Assembly (NCBI GenBank): GCA_001557505.1
Contig: LSAX01000006.1
Span: forward strand, 2,542,001 to 2,606,000
Origin: Reticulascus tulasneorum
Lineage: Eukaryota > Ascomycota > Sordariomycetes > Glomerellales > Reticulascaceae
Length of the DNA stretch: 64,000 nt
Direction: 5' to 3'
Shown: piece by piece, positions 11,677-22,952 of the stretch
Position numbering within the stretch: position 1 is the first letter of the stretch
How the letters are laid out: each line of letters begins with the position of its first letter
Notes under the pieces: model-generated
Seen by the model: only the letters and a program-made list of their open reading frames with translations
Database searches by the model: none
What the model was told of the DNA's origin: nothing
Made by a program: the position numbers and the translations under genes

Positions 11677-12092
11677 GGTGGAAAAATGTCTTTGATATGG
11701 TCCGGTAGGCTAGAGTTGATTGTATGGTTGGGAGTGGATGTCTTCTCATGAATCCCATTGCAAAACATAGAGATATATATACTTCATCTGAATTCCATGT
11801 TGTTTGCACATAAGATGGAGCCCGGTCATCAAATGCACAACAGACAAGGAGTGTCACCTCGCCTCCAACAAAAGTAAACACCAAACAGACCGATCAGGAT
11901 GAGATCGTCTCAAGCAGATAGATAATCTTGGTAATATGGCAAACTCCCGATCTGTAAGCATCGCCAGCTTGCTCGACTTCGTCTACGGAGTCTGCTACAC
12001 AGGAGGCGGGCGCAATGTGTAATGTGTGGAGTATTATCCACATTCAATGACTACTCCTTCCTTTCGTGTAAACCGTAGCAAGCTATCCATGA
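11677..12092. other. Promoter of the secreted protein and 3' region of the UstYa-like gene
   Basis: This 416-bp gap holds the TATATAT element at 11773-11779 for the minus-strand gene to the left, and the 3' flank of the UstYa-like gene to the right. Nothing else is seen. Confidence 0.45.
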
Positions 12093-13039
12093 CTATTGCC
12101 AGACATTCCATGCTTCTGCATGTTCTTGCACATACGTCATGATCTTCTCGAAGTTGCGGCAAGTATGAAGGGTGCTGAAGTCGGGATCTGGGGCGTTCTT
12201 CCAATCCACTAGATTTGCTGTGATAGGTGTTACATCTGCCGTACACATAAGATTGATGCGCAGTATCTCAATGCAGTGGTCTATCTCGTCGGTGAGAATC
12301 AGTTGCTAGGGCCTTGCGGAGTTCCATCTGGGGCCGGACAAACCTGTATGAATCCGGTTAATCTTCTCATATTTAGGTTCCGGCGCCGGATAGTAACCCG
12401 GCCAAGTAAGCTTCCGCAACTCGTTCTGTTTCGGGGTCTTAGCTCCATTTGTAAGCGTAGCGGGGACATTGGCCAACTTACCAAGCAGTGTAACTGGTGG
12501 AACACCTCCAACAGTGTTTGGGCATCTCCACTGTCATCTCCAGGGAATCCAAGAATGGCCTTCGACGCTGTCTTGTTGATTCTCCAGATATCATCCTTGC
12601 GGATTCTAATGCTGCCAGATCCGTTGTGGGTGATGCGCATCCAAGCAGCATCCAGTGCTGGAGTCGGGGTGCCGCGGTAGATGGACGGAGCGAGGAATGT
12701 ACCATCGAACATGGTCGTATGATACTCTACGGCCTCAAAAGCGGGTGCTAGAATATCATCAGCTATTATTTCCGAATATTCGCTGCTCAACTGAAGGGAT
12801 TACGAACACCAAGTCGAGAGACGCTCTCCACACTTCTTGTCATCGATGATTCTGTGCCCCAGGGTGAACATGATAAAACCGACCAACGTAAGCAGCAGTA
12901 TCTGTGCGGAGACGGCTAGTAAGATTTTGGCATGTGCCCAACCTCTGTGACGATTTGGAAGTTGCGCATCCTGGATGGAAGTCACGCGGCCGGTACCTTG
13001 GGAGGCAGGGATAGCATGATATTTGCCTCTGTCGCTCAT
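12093..13039 (-). CDS. UstYa-family (DUF3328) oxidase-like protein 1
   Basis: Four exons (13039-12808, 12747-12482, 12425-12344, 12280-12093) with introns of 60, 56 and 63 nt give 255 residues. Order: cytosolic N-terminus, one membrane helix (ILLAVSAQILLLTLVGFIMF), then the lumenal DUF3328 domain. The intron-1 junction restores the family motif WSPAFEAVEYH. Both copper-binding-type HXXHC motifs are present, HQLHC at the end of exon 2 and HTDHC spanning the exon 3/4 junction, followed by HTCRNFEKI. Family members UstYa and UstYb cyclise or oxidise peptides in ustiloxin and asperipin biosynthesis, and relatives catalyse varied oxidations or chlorinations. The substrate here is unknown. It is divergent from a second UstYa-like gene at 13719. 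Intron 1 uses a GTTCGT donor, and without splicing an in-frame TAA would stop translation. Confidence 0.88.
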
Positions 13040-13718
13040 TTTGCCAAGTCTCGGACTGGGTTTGGGGAGCTGAATTGGAATGATGTATGGAGTATCTTGT
13101 GCAAAAGACTACAAACTCACAGTAGCACATGGCACTTATTTTAATACTTTCACGACATAAGGTAGGGAGTAGACACGCCGAGATCACTACCGAGACCCCT
13201 GGCTAATCACACATAATTTTGGCCAATTGCTACAATCCTATCAGCTGTGGTGGATCAGGAAATAAACTAGATTTCTGTAAATCTGACTCGGACAAGGATA
13301 AATATAGAATTGCGTTATCTGAATACAGCTCGATATCTGATTACATACGAATGATCTTCATAGCTGGACTCCCCGCATGCTTGCTCTCATCCGTGCATTC
13401 CTTAATAAGACTGAGACTCGTCAGCTTCACCGCTTAAGCGCAGATCAGACCCTAATTACATATGCTGGTAATTTCTCCATCTAATGCCCTTACTGGGGTC
13501 CTTGACATACCGCATGCACACGATGTTGCCATGTGAAGTCGACGTTTCGCACCCACGCTAGGGACTAGATTACATGTGGAAGGATTTCGTCTTTGTGCAT
13601 GACCTAAAGTATCCGTGACTGTTCATGGCAGAATGTCTTCGGCCCTCTTTCTCTTGGACCGTCATCAAAGCTACGACTCGCGAACACCTCGACCTAGCCA
13701 TTTAGCTTCATCTCCGGA
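13040..13718. promoter_or_regulatory. Bidirectional promoter between two UstYa-like genes
   Basis: The 679 bp between the two divergent ATGs (13039 minus, 13719 plus) must hold both promoters, which would allow co-regulation. No specific factor site was identified, and short open frames here have no family features. Confidence 0.5.
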
Positions 13719-14835
13719 ATGGCTCACCTAGACGGCGACAAGACCTTTCCAGGCAATACAAATGATGAGGAGGATGAAGAAGATTTGGAAGATTTCTCTC
13801 TTCTGGGAGGCATGTTCAGCGCCGGCCATCAAGCTCAGCCTAAAAGAGCCTTTGCAAATATTTTGCCTTGGCTCCTGAATGCTGGCCTCCTAATTGTCCT
13901 TATGTATGTCACGATGATACATACTCCCAGAGTCTCTGACCCTAGCCAGATCGTATTTTGTAAGTTGAGCCCATTTATAATGAAATTGACATATGACTGA
14001 CATGCGACGTAGCACCAGCGCGGGACGCCGTAGAGTACCACTCAGTCGTCTTCCAAGGAGGATTTGGCCACGATCTTTCTCCATATCAAGGTTGGCCTGA
14101 CGCCGAGAAGGATCGCCTTTGGGGAGATTTGTATGGTAGTAAGTTGAAATCGATCTAGTTCAGTGCTTCATCCATGCTAACAATGTAACGCAGAAGGAGC
14201 AATGATCCATATCGATGCTGCAACTCATAGTCGAATTCCGAAAAAGTCAGAGCATGTTCCAATTCCGGGACTAGAGAACGAGTATCTAGTTGGCTTGGAC
14301 GTATTTCATCAGCTCCACTGCCTGGTATGTGATTCACTTCGTGAGCTTATCCGGAACGCATTGAATAACAGGTCACACAGAATATGGTCCGTCAAGCCTT
14401 TTATCCGCGGCGATATAACACGTCCATGATCCTTCCAGATGGTCAAATTGACTACATGAAATGGATGCACATCGGTTCGTTCCAGTATTTGCTCCCGTAA
14501 TAATATCAGGCTTGCTAACCTGCTTATTCTTGGCAGATCACTGCATCGATTCACTGCGCCAGTCGCTCATGTGCCACGCGGATATTAGCACACTTCGGTA
14601 CCACTGGATGGAAAATTCGAAGTATATGGCGCCCCGGCTGGATGTCGTACATACTTGTCGCAATTTCACCAAAATCCGTGACTGGGCGTGGGAAAGATGG
14701 GCGAACTGGACAAACAAGAGAGTACACGTTGAAGGCGGAGTGATCATGGACTACAGTGACTGGTCATACAATCCAGAGGCAGTAGAAAACTTGGATATTC
14801 CTGAAGATTGGCACCATAATGCGGACGAGATGTAA
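13719..14835 (+). CDS. UstYa-family (DUF3328) oxidase-like protein 2
   Basis: Five exons (13719-13959, 14013-14138, 14194-14324, 14372-14474, 14537-14835) give 299 residues. An acidic N-terminus (NDEEDEEDLEDF) precedes one membrane helix (NILPWLLNAGLLIVLMYV). The lumenal domain starts with SPARDAVEYHSVVFQGGF. It contains HQLHC at the end of exon 3 and HIDHC across the exon 4/5 junction, the two HXXHC motifs of the family, and then HTCRNFTKI. A ~35-residue C-terminal extension (SDWSYNPEAVENLDIPEDWH) is longer than in gene 1. Both motifs are intact, so activity is plausible. UstYa-type proteins often occur in pairs that act together on one peptide or scaffold. The partner here is the divergent gene at 12093-13039. 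Confidence 0.88.
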
Positions 14836-15287
14836 ACAGACGTGTGGATGGAAGCAAAAGGAAAAGAGGCGCTGATGATGTAACCCAAGTATGATAAGCT
14901 TTATGTTGCCGACATTTGATGGTGCTTGGATTACTGCTAACTCTGTCATTGTTATATTGAGCCTGGTTTTGCAAACCAAACTTATGATTAAACTAGCTTT
15001 ACCTTACTCTACTAGATAGACTATCAAGGCAGCAATACAAAATCTTACCAGAGAAGTAGTCAGAAGCAGGGGTCGCCAAGTGAGATGTTCATAGTCCGAT
15101 CTTTACGTTTATAAACAGCAGTGCTTTCCGGAAGGAATACGGGTTACCGGGGTAGCCTTGTGCATGATCCAGGAATGTCCGCGGAGGCAAATTTGTTGCC
15201 GCCGGATCAACCGGCTCAATGATTGGTAAGACCGGGGTTTATAAGGTATATTTATTCAACTTTGAAGCACCTTCTTTATGAATGTGG
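14836..15287. other. Intergenic region between convergent genes, 0.45 kb
   Basis: It contains the 3' flanks of UstYa-like gene 2 and the membrane-protein gene. No gene or repeat is visible. Confidence 0.4.
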
Positions 15288-16315
15288 CTAGTCGTCAAAC
15301 TGCAATTTCCCTTCGGTTTGCAGCGCCTCGAGCTCGGCCTTTTTACTCCACCGCCAGTAACTAAACGTTTTCTTCATAACCTCGGCCAACGACAGGCCCA
15401 GCAGAAGTACCGCTGTGGACTGTCCAAAGTCCCAGGCATCCTCCCTCTCGGTACCTTCCAGTAGTGCCTGATTGTTCTCCCTGATAACAACCATGAAATA
15501 TAGATGCACGACATAGTGCGCAATTGCCAATATGACGAGCGGCTTCCTGAACCTTGGCCCGGAGAATAAGGCAACAACCATGGTGATCAGGAGTGAGAAG
15601 CTAGTAGCCACAACATAGGTAATCTCCGTGCCGGGTTGTTCTGATCCACTGTCTGCGGAGCCTCTGGTATTGTAACAGAAACCGAATTGTTCAGAGCGTT
15701 CGTCCCACTGGAGGAGGTGCGTCATCGTGACGATTGTCAGTGCGAAAAAGAAAGCCGTGTATATGTATATCGTCAAGAATTGAAAAGTCAACCGATGACG
15801 AGGCTTGTCGAGTTTTGCATGACAGAACCTCGCCCAGACAAATGCTGCGATTCCCGATACTCTATATAGCACGTGTTGTTAGTGATGATATCCCGAAACG
15901 GATTGGCAGATCTTGACGCTTACCCAACAAAACTGACGGTATCAAATGCCAGCCTCAAATGGTAAACCCCAATTTTATCTTGCTTGGCCCATATCGTAAT
16001 CATGTAGGCAATGCCAAGAAGCATCTGAGAGTCGTTCCCGACCATGAGCATATCTGAAAACGTTTCTAGCGTCTTTTTCCGCCGTCTGTACTCGATAGTT
16101 CCCTCATCATCAGTCAAGTCGAGCTGTCCATGTCGAGAGAGGGTGAATGCCCACGTCGTGATTGCTAACGACAGAAAGGCTTGACCGGCAAACGAAACCA
16201 TAACCCCGATTCCCGCAATATCAGGATGGGGTTCTCCAACTCTTTCGCATGCATTATTGAGCATTACCGCACTTCCCACGCTGAGAGGCTCTTCGAGAGC
16301 TGCATTTAAAGACAT
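15288..16315 (-). CDS. Polytopic integral membrane protein (fungal hypothetical, about 7 helices)
   Basis: Two exons, 16315-15924 and 15861-15288, joined across a 62-nt intron, give 321 residues. The N-terminus carries NACERVGEPHPDIAGIGVMV, a pattern I associate with a recurring family of fungal integral membrane proteins of unknown function (roughly seven helices). Hydrophobic segments follow at intervals through the protein (for example FLSLAITTWAF, FLTIYIYTAFFFALTIV, VVATSFSLLITMVVALF, VILAIAHYVVHLYFMVV). The C-terminus (WSKKAELEALQTEGKLQFDD) is hydrophilic and probably cytosolic. Some relatives have been called GPCR- or rhodopsin-like on topology alone; no ligand or retinal-binding feature can be shown. 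It is convergent with UstYa-like gene 2, and functional linkage is only positional. Confidence 0.75.
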
Positions 16316-17335
16316 GATGACTTCGCCTTTAGGGTTTGAGCACTTGGTAGCTTGGCATTGTGGGAATCAGTTGATATTTCATCACTTGCTGATCCACTAC
16401 TCTAGGCTGTAAGTCGCTTGGTCCAAGCGCAAAAGCTTAACTTAAAACGAGAGTATTGGCACTCGCGGAACACATCCGATCCATGCGGCATGGGCAGTGC
16501 AGCGTCGAGCACTCGGAAATGTGTGTCTGTTGTTTGGAGGCTCACCCAGACCTTGCAGGGCGGGCCGCCCTAACCGTAGACATCGGCGCAAACTGAAACC
16601 GGATGCAATAAGGATACAGCATTGCTGTGCCTAAACACCGCACAGACGGTATTCTACTGCTTCAGCACTTGCTTCCCGGAAGTAATTGAATTTCGAATAT
16701 ACGAAAACTTGTTTCAATTCCTGTTCCTGCTGTACCGAGTTGCCGGCTCCTGGGCATTGCATTCTCGGAAATGTCAAAAACAGCCATGCCCAAGCATAGG
16801 GCTTATGCACAGTGTGTAAATCATTGTGCTCGAAAACTAATGTCATCACCGGCTTAACAAGAGCCAGTTTTGCATCCTCAAATATCACTCGTAGTAGGCT
16901 GGCCTAAATTCTCTCTCGCAGCGTTTCCCCTTATTTTGCAGGCCATGTCAGCCATTTTCGGCTTATGCTCCGCGTCTGGAATTAAAGAGTGGTCCTTAAC
17001 ATTTAGAGGTTTACTGTCCACCTTGGAAGTAGCACGGGCTATAACAGGGCAGCGCCTCCGGTCTCTTCGATTTCCTGGATATGTGCAACTTTATGCTCCC
17101 AGAGCGTCGAATTTATATCCCGAAAGTGGCTTCGAGGGCCTACTCATTCCTCCCAGCCCCATATCCATGTCTTCAGGTCACCTATTAGATCGAAGAGCTG
17201 CATATAGGCAAGTGGGTACCAAAAAAACACCGCCGCTGTTCACACCTAAAATGTATGGGGAACCGGCGATGTTATTTGGGACTCACCTCCTTGCCAGGTA
17301 ACTGCTCGGCCCATCTTCGAGTACAGTTCCGATCA
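16316..17335. other. Intergenic region, 1.0 kb
   Basis: It holds the promoter of the minus-strand membrane-protein gene on its left. An open frame at 16870-17301 lacks a good ATG context and any family feature. No gene is supported. Confidence 0.4.
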
Positions 17336-17634
17336 CCTTTCAAAGTGGGTCCGGTTACACCTCGAGCCACCTTAATAAATGCACTATCATCAAACAGTCT
17401 TTACACCATATTTACACCGGAGAGCGAATTCTATAGCTTACTTTTCTACTGTTACAAATGGTAGATATTAATTTACAAAAAGCTAAAACACTGTTTGAAC
17501 CGCCATTTCTTATAGTGGGTTGTAGTTATTTCCGTGGTTTAAATTTGGTGTAAATGTGGTTTAAATATGGTGTAATGGCTGTCCGTTTAAAGATGGTGCA
17601 GTTCTAGAGGTGCAGTTGGACCCACTTTGAAAGG
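17336..17634. mobile_element. MITE-like element with terminal inverted repeats
   Basis: The 17-bp sequence CCTTTCAAAGTGGGTCC at 17336-17352 is repeated as an exact inverted copy at 17618-17634. Similarity continues inward to about 31 bp (26 matches; most mismatches are transitions). The ~299-bp interval is AT-rich and non-coding. Its subterminal parts contain several GGTGTAAA/TTTACACC-type repeats in inverted orientation (about 17401-17420 and 17545-17575). This is the structure of a miniature inverted-repeat transposable element. No target-site duplication is obvious, so the superfamily is unknown. It ends 217 bp before the ATG of a decayed HET gene. Confidence 0.75.
17352..17363. repeat. 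Inner, diverged part of the left terminal inverted repeat
   Basis: After the perfect 17 bp the left arm reads GGTTACACCTCGAG, against AACTGCACCTCTAG in the right arm read inwards. Four of the five differences are A/G or C/T transitions, as expected if the copies aged through deamination or RIP. Confidence 0.5.
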
Positions 17635-17851
17635 GGGGCCGAGCTACAACCTCCAAGCCTACCTACGCAGCCTTCCGGCACCGTCAGCTCAATCTTCAAA
17701 AGATCGTGCCTTTTCCACGCTGTTCGCATGTCCCCTACGCATCGCGATCCACCATCTACTTTATTCTGTAGCAGCTTTCAGAGTCCGATCCATCGAACTC
17801 TTGAGGCGAGCTCCCAAACCCGTCAGGCCGTTGCTACAAAATACATTCACA

Positions 17852-20106
17852 ATGCCTGGGGTAAAGAAACGAAAAGGATTGAGGACACGCAAGCCACGGG
17901 CCTCAGTAGAAACCCATCAGACTCCAGATAAATTTCCGGCGTCCAAGAAAGCCATCCCTGATCCGTCAAACGATTCTTCTGATGTCTGCGTCAGATGCTC
18001 CGAGCTAGGAGCCCATGAGGCTTTCGCGTTGCTGGATTCTCGTCAGGACGCTCCAAACATTTCCAACATTGTTATCCGGCGCTTGGTTTTTGATGAACCG
18101 ACTTCAATAAGTAACGGTTGCATCGTCTGCGCCCGACTAATCAAACTCGAAAGTGGCGACTAACGAATAATTCCATCGCGGCTTCGCTTGGGAGGCCTTA
18201 CGGAGTCTGAAGCGGAGGGAGTAAAGTTAAAGTCATCATTTACCTTTTGCGGTAAAGTAGTGGTCCGTCACACAACAAAGCTTGAGTACGACAAATTTTC
18301 TCGCGGAACCTTTAATATGGCTGGGCAAGGGTCCTGGGCAAGGGAAATATACTGGAAACTGTCGCCTAGTCTGGAAGCCGGAACGGCTCGTCTCCTCGAT
18401 GCAGAGCCAGACTACGACGCAATCCGTGCCTGGATTGCACATTGCAGTGCTCATCACGAGAAGTTTACCCCAAGACATTTCGATTCACTTCAGAAGATAC
18501 GTCTTATCGATGTTGAAACAAGATCTCTGGTACCTTACCCTGCTGGTTCTACACAACCGGCGAGATACCTAGCTTTAAGCTACGTATGGGGCGGATTTAG
18601 CCAAACAAATGCCTCTTCTGACTATGGGAGGTTGCCGGAGACTATCAGGGACAGTATAACTGTCGCCAAAGCGCTTAGGGTAAGATACCTATGGGTAGAC
18701 TCAATATGTATCAATCAGTCGAGCAGCATTGAGAAAGAGGCTCAGATTTCCATCATGGATTATATCTACCTGGGCGCTTTCGCCACCATTATCGCCCTGG
18801 ATGGGGAGAACGCCGACAGTGGTTTGCCTGGCGTACATGCATCGACTCCAAGAATCCCCTAGTCCTTACTCGAGTTTAGCCCCGGGGATATCATGGCTGA
18901 GATATTTCCACCGCTGCGTGATCAAGTTCCAGTTTCGGGCTGGACCAAGCGTGCATGGACCTTCCAGGAGGGCGTCCTATCTCGACGACGAATCTTATTC
19001 ACCAAGCACCAAGTTTACTTTCTCTGTCAAGAAATGAACTGCTGTGAGACGATAGACAGCGCAGCGCAATTTGGGGAAAAGAGAGATCACCCAGGAGCGA
19101 CCGAAGAATTCAAGCAGACAGGCATAGTTCCCGCTCTCGCGGATCCATTGTTCAGCCAGGACCGACGAGGTTCGGTCTTCGCGTACAATGCCATGGTTAA
19201 TGAGTACATTAGACGCAACATATCGTATGATGCAGACTCCTTAAACGCACTATCTGGACTTCTACAGTATTTGAAACGAGATCGGTGGACTCAAGGCTTT
19301 CACTATGGACTCCCAGTCGAGAATTTCAGGGCCGCACTCCTGTGGTATCAAAGCGGCCATGCTTATTCCTACGATAATCTTAAGTCAATGAGAAAGACAA
19401 GACGTCGGAATGCGGCGGGGCTTCCCAGCTGGAGCTTTGTAGCTTGGCACATACAGAATAAGGTGTTGCTCTCGGACTGGGACAGTGATGAACGGTTTCT
19501 GCCCCCTTTGCGTATCATTGACGGCCAGGGGGACTGTCTCTGCGATAGTCTGTACGACTTCTCCAAACCGAGGCGATTCTGCCGTTCCACGAGAAGCAAC
19601 AATACGTACGATGTTTCTCTGACTTTGCAAGACATTTATAAGCGTGTTACAAAGGAAAGTGTCGGTAGTCTCAGCAGCGACGTGAAAGATCCAGACGATA
19701 AAAAAGCTCTACGAATACGCGGATTGATCTTATCTTTACCGTGCACCTTATCGACTTCCCGCAGCATGTTTCTCGGTGCTAAACCTGTGCAACGTCCCAA
19801 TCTTGCCTGGTCTGATATAGGAGCCGGCGAATACGACTATGATGCATCTTGGTACGTTGACGGGCAATACGACAAATTCAAGTCCGACATTCTGGGTAGT
19901 GGACACCCGATGCTCGAGTTTCTGCTTGTTACAACCACATTCGGTCCGGGGCGAGGTGATGATTGGATGGTCGAATTCAGATTGTTACTGTATACAAGTT
20001 TGGCGAGAACTATATTCGCGGAGGGGTTGCTGTGCTCTCGGTGATTCCCGAAAAGCTAGATGTTCTTTTCAAAGATGCGAGAATGACCGATATCCTGGTC
20101 GAGTGA
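17852..20106 (+). pseudogene. HET-domain (heterokaryon incompatibility) gene, disrupted
   Basis: One frame from ATG 17852 (MPGVKKRKGLRTRKPRA) carries a complete HET architecture: N-terminal CVRCSELGAHEAF, the HET core with YLALSYVWGG, RYLWVDSICINQ and YLGAFATIIALDG, then WTFQEGVLSRRRILFT. It is interrupted by TAA at 18161-18163 and TAG at 18860-18862, with the same frame clearly coding on both sides. Near 19986-19995 the coding signal moves to another frame (KFGENYIRGGVAVLSVIPEK) and ends at TGA 20104-20106, so a small indel lies there. Both stops could come from CAA and CAG by C-to-T change in a CpA context, the RIP signature. HET proteins trigger cell death after fusion of incompatible hyphae. 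This copy would make only a ~100-residue fragment unless the stops are sequencing errors. Confidence 0.85.
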
Positions 20107-20250
20107 TTGAAGAACCCTAGATTCCATAGCAACTTGGGGAGCAAATCAACGTGAGAGCGTGTTGCAGTATTACTCATCCCCCTCCGTTCTTCACCTTGAA
20201 CAGAGAACTATTTTCCCGCTGCGCGTTTTCGTTTTATGTATGGACAGCTC

Positions 20251-21083
20251 TTATCTGTCCGCGAGACTCCGCCATTCATCGACCCGAATTATCCAATCAC
20301 GAACAAGAGCCTCAAAAACACTATCCTCGCCGATAGGAAGGCCATGCGTACCACGATCAAGAACAACATAGGTTGATCGTGGATAGAGCTCCAGCAAGCG
20401 AAGGCTGTCTCGATAGCCAACGACATTGTCTTGCCGACCACAAACAACAAGCGTGGGTGCAAAGAATTTAGCATGTTCCTGGTCTAACGAAAATGATAGC
20501 TGATACCGATGCGGATCTGCTCGGATCGGATTTAACACCTTCTTATCTGCTGCTTTGTTGGCTGGAAGATAAACGTCCTCATATTTTGCCTTCAAAGCTT
20601 TAATGTAAGCAGGAGTTTGTATGAGAACGTTTCCAAGAAGTGCCTTTTCTTCGGCTGATATGTTCGACATAAGCTGCTCGTTTGCAACCAAAGGTGTAAA
20701 AGCTTCGAGGTCGCGCGTGCTGTCCTTTGGCTCGATAAGCGGCACGCGTAAGAGTAAACCATCGACTTGCTCGACATATTTATGAGCCAGCGCACGTGCA
20801 AGGTAGCCGCCACATGATGAGCCGACAGTAAGAATCTCGACCCGCCGAGCCGAGAATCAATGAATTGCCTTAGGCGAAGGTATATATCGTCCAGATCCTT
20901 GACATTGTTTGCAGGTGTTGTGCCCATGCCTGGAAGGTCTACGTAAATGCGGCGAAGACCAGTGGTTTTGTTGAAAATCGGCTCAAAGTCTAGCTCTTCG
21001 ACTCTCCCATCCATCTCCCATCCATGGATGACCAAAACGGGAAGTCCTTCGCCAATTTCGTGTGCAGATAGAATAGAGTCCAT
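20251..21083 (-). pseudogene. Alpha/beta-hydrolase gene with one frameshift
   Basis: From ATG 21083 the minus strand codes MDSILSAHEIGEGLPVLVIH, the start of an alpha/beta-hydrolase, with the oxyanion-type HGWEMDG and then IYVDLPGMGTT. Around 20835-20845 the reading moves by one base: the first frame degenerates and a second frame continues with VGSSCGGYLARALAHKYVEQ, whose GSSCG fits the GXSXG nucleophile elbow. Later come the acid region (CGRQDNVVG) and the catalytic His (DRGTHGLP). The protein would be about 277 residues, normal for this fold, if one base were present. No GT-AG intron can repair the shift. It is either a recent pseudogene or a one-base sequence error. Substrate unknown. Confidence 0.8.
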
Positions 21084-22115
21084 ATTGTTGCCGGGTAGCG
21101 TTTTTGTTGATATGAGGAGCAAGACGATCCAGAAAGGTTGGTTCCGGTGGGAAAATTGCGTGACTACGATCACGCCAATGCACGTAAATCATACCGAATC
21201 CTGCAGCCCCGCCTTTCGGTCCAGGGCGGGGTGGAAGGGCGCAAACTCTGGTTGGGCAGACACAGCAGAAGTGATTGACTAATATGTGTAGAAGGATCGA
21301 AAAGTAGGGAGGTATGTTAGGGACATCCCATCTCATAACCGAATGTCGATATGTGCGGAGAACTTGAGAATATCCCATGTTAGGCGAGGCATGGCCCAGC
21401 TTGTTCCACCACGGCTGCTAATGCCGCCATCTTGTCCCCAAGGTGTGCCTCCATGCTAGACTCCGAGTGGGTCCGGAGTTTGACATTGAAGCACCATGAA
21501 GGTGCATGAAAAGTTATGTGATAACGAATGCAAAGACGCCTATTTAATAGATTCTGGAACGTCAGTCCAGGTTCACTTACTGTTTTATCAGCCAGCCACA
21601 TAGTGCTCGACGCACTTCATCTGCATCTAAGCTTTACTCTTTTTGTCGTTGATGTTACCTCGGCAACTCCAAAATATACCTTTCAGCTCCGGTTGAACGC
21701 CAATAATTTACGAGGGCACTACATCAACCCTTGCCCCCGTTAAATGCAGAGTCAAGTCCCACAGCTGATAGCCAAACGCGAGTTTCGACGTAACCTTTAT
21801 TGATCTCGTGCGAGACCTACAAGCGTTCGCATAATTTTGAGATTGACCATTTTTGGGCTGTGATGCGACAGCAAGGTTGGGATATTTGTGATGCCAAGCT
21901 CGCGTATTCCGAGCTGGACTGACCGCCACGGTTGCGGGTGCGCTGGTCCGCCGATTGTCACCAACACCGGAGAGTATAAGTAGTTTCATCGGAACTGGTG
22001 CGCAAGTGAGGTTCTCGGGTAGCACTGCCATGCCGCCAGGTCTACTAGTAAGTGCTATTGAACCATTATCTTAGCCTCAGAAAATCTTCAAAACACAGCC
22101 AACTCTATCATTATC
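21084..22115. other. Intergenic region, 1.0 kb
   Basis: It lies between divergent genes (hydrolase on the minus strand, secreted protein on the plus strand), so it holds both promoters. No gene, repeat or clear TATA element was identified. Confidence 0.4.
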
Positions 22116-22751
22116 ATGAACTCCAAGATCTTTGCTCTCGTCTGCCTTTCATTGCTGGCTCAAGAACTCGTTGCAGCTATAAAGTTCACCGACCTCCTTG
22201 TTGCCCCGACACCAGCAGACCGCTATGTCCGCTATGTGACCTTCCTCGCGGTCGGCGAGCGCACATATACCTGCGACCCGTCGAATAAGACCTCAGTATA
22301 TACGCTCAAGTCCTTCGACTACGACATGTATGACGCCGAGACGGATCCTAAGCGGAAGTTCAATCTAGGCAAGCATGTCCTGCTGCTGCAGCGCGACAAT
22401 GATGGCGGGAACTCCGTCTTCTACACTGCTAATAACACCTTCACATATTGGTATGCTTCGAACTGCTAGATCTAGCCACGAGCTACTAACTCAAGGTGCA
22501 GGGTTGGAAAAACTACAATATTGACTCTAGATCCGTTGGCTACGAGCCCGTTGGACTTGACGCTAGAGCAGGCACTCCGGACTGAGGCATCGGAGCCTAA
22601 GGCGGTTGCGGGGAAGTATGACATGGGAATCGCGGTCTATGCTACGAGGTTTGGGGCTGTAGGTGGAAATTTGCCAGCAGGCACGAAGTGTACAGGAATC
22701 CGATCGGTAAAGTCAGAGACTTACTACTCTATGTTCAAGCAGGTGCTTTAA
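22116..22751 (+). CDS. Secreted DUF3455-like protein
   Basis: Exon 1 is 22116-22450 and exon 2 is 22502-22751, across a 51-nt intron with an ACTAAC branch point, giving 194 residues. The N-terminus MNSKIFALVCLSLLAQELVA is a signal peptide. The order of motifs, VGERTYTCDP near the N-terminus, then GKHVLLLQRDNDGGNSVFY, FTYWVGK across the splice, and AVYATRFGAVGGNLPAGTKC with a C-terminal aromatic segment, resembles the fungal DUF3455 family of secreted proteins of unknown function. The two mature cysteines could form one disulfide. Confidence in gene and secretion is high; the family assignment is moderate. Confidence 0.75.
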
Positions 22752-22952
22752 GCATCGTCTATAACTCTTCAGTTGCACGATTGGACTAGCATTACCGCCC
22801 TCTCAGCTGTTTGAACGGTAGAGACCCCTTCTCATCGTTCTCTCGAGTCCTAGGACTGTGCTCACGGATTCATAATCTATGCCTATTTCCTAACCTGGAG
22901 TAATTCTGATATAATGACAGAATCAACCATTTGAACTCTAACCGAAAAAATC

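Noticed and set aside
12748..12807. In-frame TAA in UstYa-like gene 1, first read as a nonsense mutation
   Set aside because: A 60-nt intron with a branch-like GCTGAT and CTAG acceptor removes it and restores the family motif WSPAFEAVEYH.
16870..17301. 143-codon open frame
   Set aside because: No ATG with good context and no recognisable domain; composition resembles intergenic DNA.
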